NCBI GenBank assembly: GCA_009746045.1
Contig: RPFO01000027.1
Coordinates: forward strand, 4,519,177-4,583,176
Direction of reading: 5' to 3'
Length of the DNA: 64,000 nucleotides
Source of the DNA: Mesostigma viride
Taxonomy: Eukaryota > Streptophyta > Mesostigmatophyceae > Mesostigmatales > Mesostigmataceae
Shown here: positions 21,201 through 32,550 of the stretch, in pieces
Layout: every line of letters begins with the position of its first letter
How positions within the stretch are numbered: position 1 is the stretch's first letter
Position numbers and translations under genes: made by a program
The notes under the pieces: generated by a model
Database searches by the model: none
Told to the model about the DNA's origin: nothing
What the model saw: only the letters and a program-made list of their open reading frames with translations

Positions 21201-22320
21201 TTAGTCCCCCTTCATGGAGCAGGGCCTCATGGAGGGGTTGGAGCCAGACGGGCCAGCTCGAAAACGCTGGGAGGGGTTGGCACCGCGGGAGACCTTCTCC
21301 TTCTTCACGATTGGCTTCTCAGAGGCGGTGGGGGAGTCAGCAGGACGCTTCCCCTTGAGGAAGTCGCTCTTGGGGACCTCCACAACGTCGTCGTCGTCGT
21401 CATCCTCCACCTCGATGACCTTGGGGGCCATCTTGGAAGCCGTGGTCTTCACGTTCCTGCAGGTGTTGCCCCTGAGGAACTTGGGCTCCTCCTCCTCCTC
21501 CACCTTGACCTTGGCCTCCTGGGGCTGCTCCTCCTCCTGCTCCTCCTGCTCCTGCTCCTCCTCCTCCTCAGGATCCTGCTTGAACTGGTTCCAAGGGTCC
21601 TCCGCATCGTCCAACAACTCCTCGTCGTCCTCGTCCTTCTCCAGCTCGAGGGCCCCCTCCTCAGCGTCAGACTCAACCTGGATTTCCTTGAGGCGCCTGC
21701 GGGCCTCCTCGTGGATCGCCTTCCTCCTCTCGTCCCTGTCCGCCTTCCTCACTTGCCACTGAAGTGGCGTCTTGTAGCGAGGGTCGGACTCGCAGGGGTC
21801 CACGGGCATTGGAATGTTCGGTGCAGCGAACACGTTCTCCTTCTTGGAGGAGAAACACTTGACGCAGAGCTCGCGCTTCCAGTTGGCGTCAGGGAAGAAA
21901 GCCCATGGAGCGGTCTCATCCCCGCACTCTGGGCATTCGGGGGAAAAAATCGGCTTGTGATCGATCTCATTGTTCTGCAAAGTGGGGTGGGCAGCACACA
22001 AAAATGACAAGGGGCAGTGCGTCTTGTTAGAATCCACAGGAGTGCAAAAATGCAGTCAAAGTCAGCAAAAAACGCAAGGAAAAGAAGTTTACCTCGAGCT
22101 TGTGCTCGCAGAGGATGCATTCCGTGTGGAAGCCCCCGATGTCCTCGGGGACCTTGCGAAACAGGTCGATGGGGAGCACGTTATCGCAAACAATGCAAAT
22201 GGCCAACACTTCTGCGACTGGCTTGTTTTCTTTGTCCCTTTTTGCGAGAGCTGCGTCAAAAGTGTTGTGGAGCTTGTCTGTCATATCCCACACCTTGACC
22301 CCACTGCCTGGGTAAGCATT
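21201..22320 (-). CDS. Family B zinc-ribbon acidic protein, copy B2 (5' truncated)
   Basis: Exon 2 is 21,974-21,201 and exon 1 is about 22,320-22,094, separated by a 119-bp intron (GTAAAC..TTGCAG). Exon 1 has CIVC..CILC and exon 2 has CPEC..CVKC, two pairs of CxxC knuckles that suggest two zinc ribbons. Then follow a charged helix (RKADRDERRKAIHEEARRRL), long Asp/Glu tracts, a KVIEVEDDDDDDVVEVP motif and a basic tail. The first nine codons present in other copies and the whole promoter are missing: homology starts at NAYPGSGVKV. The rest is open. It sits downstream of A3 in the same A-B order as elsewhere. Likely nuclear, function unknown. Confidence 0.6.
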
Positions 22321-22728
22321 GAATTATTATTAATGCTGGCACATGTCAATATTTTATGGTCAGCGAGGGAGAGTAAATACATGTCTACCCTTGACAACTA
22401 TTGCAATTATTGAATACACGTGTCACTTCATGATTGGACGTAATTATTTAATAATGCTTGGATTAGACTCAATAATGCATTTGGTCCATTATTTGCTGGC
22501 CATAAAATAATTTGGACCCCTTGAAAAAAAACACAGCATCACCAGTGTCACCACTTTTTCCCGTGGGCGGTTGTGATGCTATTGTTCAGAGCATCACCAC
22601 TTTTTGTATCGTCCAATGGCATTACTTGGATTCTAGTTCAACTAGAACCTACTTGTAGTATTCTAATACATATACGATACACTACAAGTAGCCAAGTTCA
22701 GGTGCCAACTTTCAGCCAATCAAATGGC
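22321..22728. other. AT-rich spacer
   Basis: Between the truncated B2 and gene F. AT-rich with ATTATTTAATAATGC-type short palindromes and GCATCACCA(G/C)TGTCACCAC repeats near 22,540. No supported gene. Confidence 0.4.
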
Positions 22729-23543
22729 TCAGATGCAAGACCCCTCCTCCTCCTCGATCCGGGGAAGGCGGCCCTCGCGACCAGAGCCGCTCTTCTTGTA
22801 CACGCGGATCGCGCGGGACGCGCCCTTCTTCACGCCAGGGACAGGCAGAGGAACCCTCGTGGGCGCCTGAGACGGGGTCTTCTCGCGCATCTGCAAGTCC
22901 ACGCCCAAACGCTTGGAGCAGGCGTCGATCAAAGCGTTCGACTCCTCCAAGTGCTCCTGCAGACCCATCTTCATGGCGCGGGCGGCCACCAAGCAAGAAG
23001 GCTTGTGGCGGAAGAAATCCTCCACCTGGCACACCTTCGTGCAATACCGCATCGTAAGGCACCGACCGCACTTGGGGAACTTCTTCCCAACGGGAGGCAT
23101 GCGCTTGCAAGTGGCGCACCTCCTGGCCTCCACGTCGATCAAACGGCCCAGGGGGCACAGGTAAAGCGAACGCTGGTAGATCCCCCACAGCATCATGCTG
23201 TCACGCAGCTGGATCTGCACGAACCCCAACTTCACAGCCATGGGGGCGTCGAACGCCACCGCGCCGCCCTTCGAGGCCATCGTGTCGAATCCGTACACGA
23301 TGCGGAGGCAGTTCGCGTACTCTTTGAAACGCAGGGCCTCCACCACCAAGAAAAAGTCCGCCTTGCTCACGAACGCGGCCGCGGCGTTCAAAAGCTTCGC
23401 CCGCTCCTCCGCGTCCGGCTCCATCAGGGCCACGGTCAGCTCCTCCGCGTGCCCATCAGATCTTCCACCGGCCACGAACCGCTGGGGTGCGTCAGAGAGA
23501 CGCCGGAACCCACGCAAGCGTTCAAACCGATCAGGCCACCCAT
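22729..23543 (-). CDS. Gene F: MYND zinc finger protein
   Basis: The minus-strand frame has a MYND finger at about two thirds of its length: CATCKRMPPVGKKFPKCGRC, then YCTKVCQVEDFFRHKPSC, giving the full Cys/His ligand set. MYND fingers bind proline-rich partners in transcription regulators. The N-terminal part (EERAKLLNAAAAF, DFFLVVEALRFKEYANCLRI) is helical and unrecognised; the tail is Lys/Arg rich. The start is uncertain. An in-frame ATG lies at 23,424, but a better-placed ATG at 23,543 (MGGLIGLNACVGSG) is one frame away, so a frameshift near 23,470 is likely. It is head to head with gene G. Confidence 0.6.
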
Positions 23544-23922
23544 GATTCCTCACTCGCTGTCTGCTAGCGGCTATGGCTTCCCGTACGTGTATGTGTATGA
23601 CCACGACCCACGCAGCCACGCCCGCGACTTTACCAATCTCGCGTGGACCCGCGAGCGCCGCGCCGCGAGGCCCGTGAGTCAGCACGCGGAACCTTCTAGA
23701 AGCGCCGCGCCGGACGCGGCCTTTCCAGTCCCGTGAGTCAGCACGCGGAATCTTGTAGAAGCACCGCGCCGGACGCGGGCCATCCGCGGAAGGACCAATC
23801 CCGTGCGTCCGCCGCCACCCGTGAGAAATCACAAAGACTGTGGCACTCCACGGGAAGGCCATCTCACGCCAACCGACCTAGCAAGCCAGAACCCAAACGC
23901 TCTCTCTTTTCACGCCATAGCC
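23544..23922. promoter_or_regulatory. Divergent F/G promoter with duplicated AP-1-like and heat-shock-like sites
   Basis: A 59-bp unit beginning CCCGTGAGTCAGCACGCGGAA is repeated at 23,671 and 23,730. In the first copy GAACCTTCTAGAAG fits the heat-shock element pattern GAAnnTTCnnGAA; the second (GAATCTTGTAGAAG) has one mismatch. TGAGTCA fits an AP-1-type bZIP site. GCCATAGCC is found next to both genes: 23,577-23,569 on the F strand and 23,914-23,922 immediately before the G start. Confidence 0.5.
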
Positions 23923-25042
23923 ATGGCCATCACCACGCGCTCCATGGCCTCGATGCGCAGGCGCTCCTCACGCAAGCCGGTGCCCAAGGTGCAAGACGGA
24001 TTCGTGCAGTTCATGGTGGGCGCCCACCTGGCCAGGAAGCAAGCGCCCCTCCGCAAGCGCACACGTGTCAAGGGATGCCACCGCCGCTGCTGCGACCCCA
24101 ACGCCGTCGTCTGCCCCCCCTCGCCTCTCGCTGTCGACGACGAGCCAGAGGTGCGCGAGTACGGCATCACCGACCTGGTCCCCGACCCAGACGAGTCCGT
24201 GGCCCCCTTCGACTACGAGCAGGCCGTCAGAGACCACTACCCCTGCGACAAGTGCCACCAGAGGGGCCCGGACAGCATTTTGATGCGACACAACCCCAGG
24301 AACGCCATGGGGTCCATGGACGACATTCTCTGCGAGGAGTGCCTCGTCTCCTGCATCGGCATCGTCATCAGCGAAGGCAGGGACTCGGACTACCGCAAGG
24401 AGTACGTGTCCCAGTGGATCAGGGTGTTCGTGCCCAAGCCGGAAACCAGCCGGCCGCTCGTCCCGCAGGAACAAGGGGGCCAGTACAGGTGCCGCGAATG
24501 CAAGACCATGCCGGACAAGGTCGCCTTCCGCATCCTGCACAAGGAGCCCTGACACCGAGCCGGGAATCTACTGCGAGCCATGCGTCAACAGGCAGGTCGT
24601 GGCCATCATGCGCAAAGGCAACCACCAGGACTTCCGCTCCATGGTCGCCAGCTGCGAGGACGTCCTGCGCCGCTTCAAGCTCGACGAGGACCTCGCGCGC
24701 ATCTGCTCCTCCCTCGCCCCCTCCTACAACTTCCCCTACTACGACCAGTGGCCGCCCGCGAGATGCGAGAGCTGCAAGCGGGAGTTCGAGCACCACGCCA
24801 TGTCCGCCTACATGATGTACATCCCACAGGAGGGCACCATGGGCGTGGCCTGCCACTTCTGCGCGAGGAACGTGCTGAGGAAGGCCCTCATCAAGTTCGA
24901 GGGATACAGCTTCAACAACCGCTTCAAGACGTGGCACCAGGACGGCGAAAACACCAAGCTCTCGGGCCACGTCGCGCCCCTCACGGACATCACCACCCTC
25001 CTGGGCGTGCACGCCATCGGGGCCCCCGTGGCTGCAGACTAG
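23923..25042 (+). CDS. Gene G: three-ribbon CxxC protein (frameshifted)
   Basis: About 370 residues if the frames are read together. After a basic N-terminus (ITTRSMASMRRRSSRKP) there are three CxxC...CxxC modules with 20-28 residues between pairs: CDKC..CEEC, CREC..CEPC and CESC..CHFC. This spacing is like the two modules of family B and suggests zinc ribbons or treble clefs. The frame stops at 24,550 in the middle of the second module (HKEP then stop) and continues one base out of frame as TEPGIYCEPC, so a single indel is present near 24,550. The start at 23,923 is chosen because GCCATAGCC directly precedes it. TGTAAAT and AATTATTAAC lie past the stop. Confidence 0.6.
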
Positions 25043-25190
25043 GATTAGAGAGAACCAGCGCCATGCGCCTGATGTACATAGCCAGCCATGCACACCTAGT
25101 CCAGCCCTGATCAATAGACAAGTCTTTGCCTGTAAATTATTAACTTGGAATGAAAAAACACATTGTGCATGCGCACATCTCATGCAGTGC

Positions 25191-25217
25191 CACGGGACTT
25201 AGAAAAATCCCGTGGCA
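25191..25217. other. Short hairpin after gene G
   Basis: GTGCCACGGGA and TCCCGTGGCAC form an 11-bp stem around a short A-rich loop. Related CACGGGACTT..ATCCCGTGG words occur in the 3' regions of families A and B. It may be a 3' processing signal or a trace of a repeat end. Confidence 0.4.
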
Positions 25218-26226
25218 CACGAAAGATAGGGGGAAACATGGGGTCACCCTCGCGGAGCGTAGTACTTAGAGTGGTGTAGGGGACGTAGGGATGCCTCTTT
25301 TCAGATCCCACCCACCCACCCACCTGCCCACCCATGCTGCTAAGAGGGGCAACGCCTTCTGTTCGAGTATGCTGGCCCCCCAGCATGGTGCTACAATAAC
25401 CAACTTGATAATGATGTGCACTGAGTTTGAAGGTGTGGTATAGGCTGTACGTATAAAGCCTAGCATACAAAATGTAAAATAAATGTTTCTCTTGGTGGCA
25501 AGGAACTCCAAGGGACGAAAAACAAGAAACATATCCGCCAATCACCAATTGGCAGACCACCTGTGGCAGAAAATTAGGCAAGCTTGAAAGCCTTTGAAGA
25601 GATCGGATTAGTCTACACATGTCGCAGAGAACCTTCCTCATCGCAGGCCAAGGCATAGCGCCCCTATCTTTCCCACATGCATTAATGAAATTACTACTTT
25701 CAGAGAAAACTGATTTTTACGCATTTTCTCACTATCTGCACCCTGAGTTTATTTATGAATTCTGCAATACTTAAACTACTTAAAAAACTTAAAACGTAAT
25801 AAAATAAAATAAAAATGGAGCGGCTCTTACCCGGCAACAAGGTAGAACTCAAGAAAGAAAATCAAGTAACGTGCGTGTTTGCAACTTGCCCGTTGAAACT
25901 CTACGGCGGAGCCAATTTTCGGAAGAACCTCACCCTTATGCTTGCAAATTCAGGACAAATTCGGTGGATGTATGGATGGATTGACGGATTTTATCCCCTA
26001 TCCCTATGTTTTCTCACGTGTACGGCCTTATAAGCTTCGCCAATTCTGGCGAACCTAACGGTTCTTCCGAAAATTGGCTCCGCCTGAATATTTTAGAATC
26101 ACTTACTTTGGAATCATCACTTAATTACGATAGTAAAACACGCATTGGAATCCACAACCTCACGCATCACCTTCCAAACTAACAGTGTGAAGTAATGCTG
26201 CCACTTCCCGTGCGCTTGGTCCGCAG
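25218..26226. other. Non-coding stretch with a fold-back element
   Basis: No supported gene. Contains (CCCA)n at 25,308-25,338. Perfect 25-bp inverted arms (starting GGCGGAGCCAATTTTCGG) lie at 25,905-25,929 and 26,060-26,084 around a 130-bp loop, which looks like a small fold-back/MITE-type element. Confidence 0.5.
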
Positions 26227-26639
26227 CGCCACCTTCGCCAAGATCACCACCAAGTCCGCCAAATGGTATGTTCTGGCATTCCCGTAAACTCGTGCTCGTG
26301 CAAGTGTGTGAGGGGGTCCGTTTCTGTGTTCTTGCATCTATGTTCCCTTGAAATGATTCCCTTCTCTCCATGCACCGCTGCCGCCACCATTAGATTTATC
26401 TTGTATGCCACCGTCGCCACTGGCATCACTCCCTCTCACATTACTGCCGCTGCCTCTGCCACGGCCAACAGATTTATCTTGATGCAGTGTCTATCTCTCA
26501 TCACATCCTCTTTTTTTCTGATCGGCACATGCTTCACCATACAATTTCGCTCTTACCCATGCACCCTTCCACTTCCCGTGCGCTTGGTCTGCAGCGCCTC
26601 TTTCGCCGCCAAGACCGCCACTTCCTGCGCTTGAACCCG
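26227..26639 (+). CDS. Mosaic gene: proline-rich exons P1 and P2
   Basis: Two short exons, 26,227-26,265 (39 nt, APPSPRSPPSPPN) and 26,595-26,639 (45 nt, APLSPPRPPLPALEP), each follow a CCCGTGCGCTTGGTCYGCAG acceptor and precede GTATGTTCTGGC or GTGTGTTCTAGC donors. Both are phase 1-1 and multiples of three, so they can be added or skipped without changing the frame. SPP-rich stretches are typical of hydroxyproline-rich extracellular proteins of green algae. They precede the choice-of-anchor E-like domains in what I read as one gene. The true 5' end was not found. Confidence 0.55.
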
Positions 26640-27364
26640 GTGTGTTCTAGCATCAGTCGCCAGGTTTGCGCGCGTGGGTGATGGCATGCATCCTGTTTCT
26701 GTCTTATGGCATCACTTCCCACTTGTGTGCACGCCGTGTAAAGGGAACCCTCGCCATTCGATTGGTTCCTAGCATGGCTATGAGATTACTATCAGGCCAT
26801 TTTCTAGGCCACTTGTATTGTACCATGTAATTGTCACAGTTTTCTTATACGTTACAGTCAGATTGATTGTCTGCGGGGGGTTGTAAGACGTGTTCGTATT
26901 AGATGCAGTAACAGTTTGGCTTTGAGAGAGTTACAGGATGCCGAAAATTGCAAGGTTGAGACGCACAATTCGCAGGCCTACCGCCTGCCGGGAAGTATTG
27001 ATTAAAGTAATATTGGCTGGCGGTTTCGGCTCGTGCATGCATGCCGCACAGAATGGCAGCCGCAGCGCAATCTTTAGACTAGTACTTGTAGAACAAGCCA
27101 CCTCGTTCGCAGCGCGCCATTTAAGGTGGCAAGGTGCTTGTTTATAGTACATAGACCCAAGCAGCCATATTAACTCCCTTTAGTCCTGTCCTGCATCTAT
27201 GGACAACCAGTCTTGTCAGCTATTAAATGGCGACGTGGATTAAACTGCGTCCACCAAAGTACCTGCACTCCCAAGAAGCCTACATGATATCAAATCCATC
27301 ACGGATCTGCCAAATGACTCCGCAGCCAGGTCTGAGTTAAGCAATTAAGCAATTACTACTCTGG

Positions 27365-29710
27365 ATCCAACTACCAACCAGAGCTCCCAAGTAGCCAGCC
27401 ACCCTGCCCTATAATTATTGGTACAGCATTCGGAATCTGATGAAGGTACAAGACAAGTTCATACCATCATAAGCAGGCGGCACTTCCGCCTGCGAACTGC
27501 GCAAGTTCATCCAAGCATCAGTGATCCGTCAGGATCACACCGCCGCTAGATCTGGCAGCTCTCGTCCACCGGCAACAGTGTCAGCCCCACCCACATGGGA
27601 CTACATAACTGTACCTTTTACATTTGACCCAGCAAAATTGAGTTCATCACGATGTAATCGATTTCATATTAAAATAATGGAATTCTTACTCCATCTACTC
27701 ATTCCATGTTCTGCGTTTATACCTGTCTCACGTGGTCCACGATATATAGGCAACAGTCCCCAATGAGTTATACATAGACCAAGGGTTCTTGCTTTGCTCC
27801 TTCTAAGTAAACCAGGGACATCTGGATCTTTGTGCTGTGTTTGCGTGCAGTCTGCATCCAGATTACAAATACAGACAACACGGTCGGCAACTTCACCGAC
27901 AGCTACAATCCTACCAGCTACAATCCTACTCATGTGAGAACATGGCTGCGTTGGCACCACAGTGCCATCGCTTGCCTACAACCTGCTTTCCATGCAAAAA
28001 GGTTATGTGAAACTTAAAGATCTTGGACGCATTAATGGTACGTGCATGCACCATTGCATATCATTGGGTTGCGGTGGACACAAACCACATCTCCGAGCTT
28101 TAATTAGTGCTGTGGTTTGTTCTTTGCCGCAACTGCTGGTGTGGTTGCCACTGCTGATGTTGGCGATGATGATGCTGGCACTGCTATGCATGTAGTGCCT
28201 CCTGACAGCGCACTTTTACATGCAAGTGACACTTCTTGTATGCATTATCTACAATTTGACTGTTCTACATTCACTCTTCCTGGGTTAGTCAGCGAAAGTC
28301 TTCTTGTTTACTTGGCTGCCAGCCCGCTCTATACTTGCAAGGCAGAAGTGTGTGATGTGGAAACTAGTGCAGCTTGGTACTGCGCATCTTCTTCCGGTGC
28401 CAGCAACCCCTGATTACATAGGGGAGGTTGCATGGTCCTCCCATTCCACGCGCCCTATCACGGGTTGCGTTTATGTATGCTGCGCCAGAAGTGCAATAGC
28501 CATCCAGCTTCGCCCATTTTCTGCCAGACCTGCGGACATGCATCATCCCTTGGTCGGTGAGGTCTCCACTAACACCCTGAATCGGGTGATGGTAGGCCAT
28601 CTCTTGACTCAGTACTGTTAACAGAAAGTTAAGGGTCTGGGCCAGCCCTCAGTATCTTATATGTGCTATGATGGTAAGTTACGTATGTGGGGTCAGGTGG
28701 CGCCTGGCTGCCCTGGGATCCATTGGATAAAATAGGTTCACCATTGTCAACCTATCACGTATGTTGATCGGCTGAGCCTTGCTATCTTATTGGTGATTTT
28801 TTAAGGTTATCTTAGAGATCCAGGACTTGTTATCTTAGAGATCAGAATTTGATCATTATGCTCAGTCAGGAGTGTAGTCTCCAACAATGCATTTGTGTTC
28901 AGTTGGTCTTGGGCCATTGTTCCTTGTCCTGCGTGTACGTTGGACGGTAATTAGGATTGGGCGCCCGTTTAATTCTCAAGGCAATTCCTTGACGCCCTGC
29001 GACTGCGTTGTTCTTCTACAAACTGAGCCTGGCCTGCCGTCTAACGCCATTGCTGTGTGCGTTTGGCCCACTGATTGTGGCTTGCTTGTCTTGCCTGATT
29101 CTTTTGTTCTTCTTGCCTTCATCTTGCCCCATCTACATATACGTACCTGGCCCTGGGGGACATCTCTACCACTTGTGCCCACGCCGCGCAGTGGAATAGG
29201 ACACTCGCTGTGAGTCAGTTTGACCAAGGCTGTGGAACCCTGCAATCCGTCTCCATCCATTTTACTGGAAGAGTCACCGGCACTGCTAAGTTTGAATCTA
29301 CAGAGAATAGAGCCGCTGCCGTGACTTTGACCGTCTCGGCTGAAATTTCACTTCAAAGCTCTGCAGCCGCTGGCGGTGCTGCCTTGTTGACAGTCCATCC
29401 ACAGGAGAGCAGATCTAAGGATTTAACAGTTTTTGACAAAAGGGCGGATTTCGGTGGCGAGTCAGGGATTACTGCTTTGGGATTTTCGGCCACGGGCGAA
29501 GACCAGACCACGTTGACGACTGACATCTCTGAGTTTATCTCGAGAACGTACGGCACGGCCGGCGAGGTTTTCTTCCCCACCTCTGCAAGAGCAACCTCTC
29601 AGGCGGTTGCCTCGGGAAGAAACATTCACCTATTCTACACGAAGGCTAGCGCTGCCATCAAAGTCCTGTACACGTTCACCAGCGCATCTGCCCCGGGCCA
29701 ACCTGGTATG
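27365..29710. repeat. Duplicated module, first copy (intron plus choice-of-anchor E exons)
   Basis: 27,365-27,590 (CCAGAGCTCCCAAGTAGCCAGCC.. to ..GGCAGCTCTCGTCCACCGGC) matches 32,067-32,290. The tract before the next exon (AAGTAAACCAGGGACA..) matches 32,505-32,550, and the exons also match. So a whole intron-exon module was duplicated in tandem and then diverged. Confidence 0.6.
27851..29705 (+). CDS. Mosaic gene: choice-of-anchor E-like domain 1 (two exons)
   Basis: Exon 27,851-27,933 (83 nt, CIQITNTDNTVGNFTDSY..PTH) splices to 29,192-29,705 (514 nt, WNRTLAVSQFDQGCGTLQSV..). Joined, the text has the order seen in bacterial choice-of-anchor E domains: a FTDS strand, a W-x-x-T-L segment, QFDxxxGTLxSV, long beta-rich middle, TTLTTDISEFI, and a closing AAIKVLYTFTSA. 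The domain is known mostly from secreted surface proteins of cyanobacteria and other bacteria. Incoming phase 1, outgoing phase 1. Probably extracellular. Recognition is from the motif pattern, not a search. Confidence 0.6.
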
Positions 29711-30085
29711 TTCTAGCATCTGCCCACACAGGCTCATTGCACGCATGTGTTTAAGCTAATGTGTCGTGTTTCCAGTTCCGGGCTGATCTGTTTCTCATGT
29801 GTGTGCATGCATGGAACAGGCTCTTTCACTTCCCTTCGGACTTCAAGTTGCATTTTGCGTCTGCATCGAAATGCATGCGTGTCTGTGCTTGACACTGTGA
29901 AACTTATCGTCATTTTGTATGTGTGCGATGCTTGTACCTTAATTAAAGTTCACAAAAAAAGCTGGAAACATCTTGAAAGACCGGTCCAAAGAATTAGCGC
30001 TCGCATTATAAATATATCGGTCACTATAAATGATGCATGGTACAGAGGGGAGACAATCTCCTTCATCAGACAATTGAGTGCCACG

Positions 30086-30365
30086 CATTACTTTTGCAAC
30101 TTGCTCAAGTTGCAAAAGTAATATAAAACGCATTACTTAAGTAAAACTAGGCCGTGTGGGGAATATGGATTCCATACTTGGCAATTTCCCGCCTTGGCCA
30201 AACTAGGCCTCCGCCGCAATTCCCGAACTGGCCAACCCAGGCCTCCGCCGTAATGTCCTGACTACTGGCCGAACCTGGCCTACTATGCCGTAAATATTCC
30301 TGCCTCCGCAAGGATCTGAACCTGGTACCCCAGCGTGCGCATAATCTTAGTTGAGTAATGCGAAA
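30086..30365. repeat. Small inverted-repeat element in intron
   Basis: A perfect 16-bp hairpin (ATTACTTTTGCAACTT, 4-nt loop) lies at 30,087-30,122. CGCATTACTTAA at 30,130 is mirrored by TTGAGTAATGCG at about 30,352. Between them are imperfect repeats of CTGGCC..CCTCCGCCG. Non-coding, MITE-like. Confidence 0.4.
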
Positions 30366-32550
30366 CACATCACTTTTGCAACTTTTTTTTCTATACTTCT
30401 TATTTCCCATTACTTAACTACCTGAAGCATGATAAAGAACTTCATGAATGATTGACACCCCGTGCCATATCATATGTATCGTGCCCTGTGTTTTGTACTT
30501 GCTTGAACCGTACCGTGACAAACTGTCTGTACGTGCATACCCCGTTCCATATCATGCACAGATGAAGGGCTGTCCTTATACTTGTATGCACGTTTGGCCC
30601 TCTGCAAGCTCGACACTGATCAAAAGCTCACAGGCTTGCGTTCATGGCCCTCATAAGTACATAAACTCGCTTCTAAGTACATATCCAGAAAACCCGCGCC
30701 TGTCAGCCTGAACAACAAGTCCTATAAGGTAAGCAATTATGGATAAACTAGTATTTTATCTTGCAAGTCTGATAAAATAAACTGGATTCCTACCTTATTG
30801 TCTCCTCAGCATTGGCGCCGTACGGGGTGCACGAACACCTACGTAGTTACGTTGTCCGTTCCCATGGATGCCCCGATTCCCAGAAGGAGCACGGATAAGT
30901 ACTTCCCCGTACGCAGAACTAGCGCGGTATCGGGCTCATCTTGCACGCCACGTTTGCCAGAATGACCCTAGTACTCCGTACTCAGAACTGGCACGGTAAC
31001 GCGCGCACCATGTGCGCCCCAGTAACCAGAATCGGTCCCGTAACCTGCCTCGTATCACGAACCGGCCCAGGTACACATTCCTCAAAGTAACCCCATACAC
31101 GCAACCGACCCCATAACCGGCGCCATAACTCGAACGGGCCGTGTACTCTGCCATAACCGGGGTCTGTTGGTTACGGCCCCATACTAGGGTCCGTTCGGTG
31201 TATGCCCGAGCAGCCATACTCCCCAGCCCTACCCTCTGCAGGTATGGTCAACGATCAGTCGAACGTGTCACCTTCTATGTAAAATGTGATGGTTCATCAC
31301 GCATTGGATTGGACTGTCCTCAGCCTTCACCAAAATGCCTGTAGTCCTACGGAGGCTATGCTGTGTCAAATTGGCAGATCTGCCAGACGCATCTGCAGCC
31401 AGGTCAGTTAGAAAAAGGGGGCTCATGACTACGCCTATACAGTTTGTCCGCTGCAATGCCAGCAAGGCTCGAGCTGTTTCCTTGAGTGTGGGTAACTCAG
31501 ACAGTGTGAGACACGAAGATGACTTGGAACGCGCAACAGCTACCTCTTGGATTAAGCTCAGGGGCATATATAGGTTTTACCCCTCCGCTGAAAACATCCG
31601 GCTGGAGATACTTTGGAACGTCTACCACCACTCGAAATGGTACAGGCCAAGTACAACTCAGTTGTACACGTGCCGCACATACTGCGTCATGTGTACTGTG
31701 CAAGGCTGATTTCGATCGTAGCTCAGCAGACCATAATCCTGAATCATGATCAACGTGTGGCCTGTAGGTCACTCTCGCCCATACTATGTAGGCCTGGCCT
31801 TCCAGCATGGAAAGCTACTAACACAGTCTTCGAGGAATCTGACACCTCGCATACAATTCAGCAATACCTACGTGGCTCGACTATGCACCAGGTAGTGCGG
31901 CCAGGCCCACTATCAGCGCCTCCCGGATTCACTATGCCAGCTGAAATATATGTTTGCCAGCTAAGGCCAAACAATACTAAAGCTCCGGACGACAGCCTAA
32001 ACACGACTCAGGCATCGCACCGTAGCTTAATAAGTTCATGAGTTACGTGATTGCTACTTGGATCGTACAACCAGCCAGAGCTCCCGAGTATCCAGCCACC
32101 CTGCCCCCCTTTTTGGCACAGCACTGATCTAGGAATCTGACAAAGGTACAAGAAAAGTTCAGACCAGCATTCGCACGTGGCACACTCGCCTGCAACCTAC
32201 GCAACATCCCAGTATCAATGATCCGCTTATTCAGGTCGGGATCACAACGCCACTAGCTCTGGCAGCTCTCCTCCACCGACACCGCCCAGGTTAAGGTGAC
32301 CATAACGTGTTTGTTTCTCCTCCTAGTTGAGTTTTTGAAGCCTTATTAAATCATAACTTGATCAAACTGCCAAAATAGTGGAATTGGTTCCTCAATTTCC
32401 ATCAATAACTCATATAAGGTGTTTATAACTGTCTCGTGAAATTTTTTGAGGGTGGTGGGCTCCAACCAAAGTATTGTCCAAAGGTTCTTGATTTGCTCAT
32501 TCTAAGTAAACCAGGGACACCCTGGATCTTTGTGCTGTGTTTTTGTGCAG

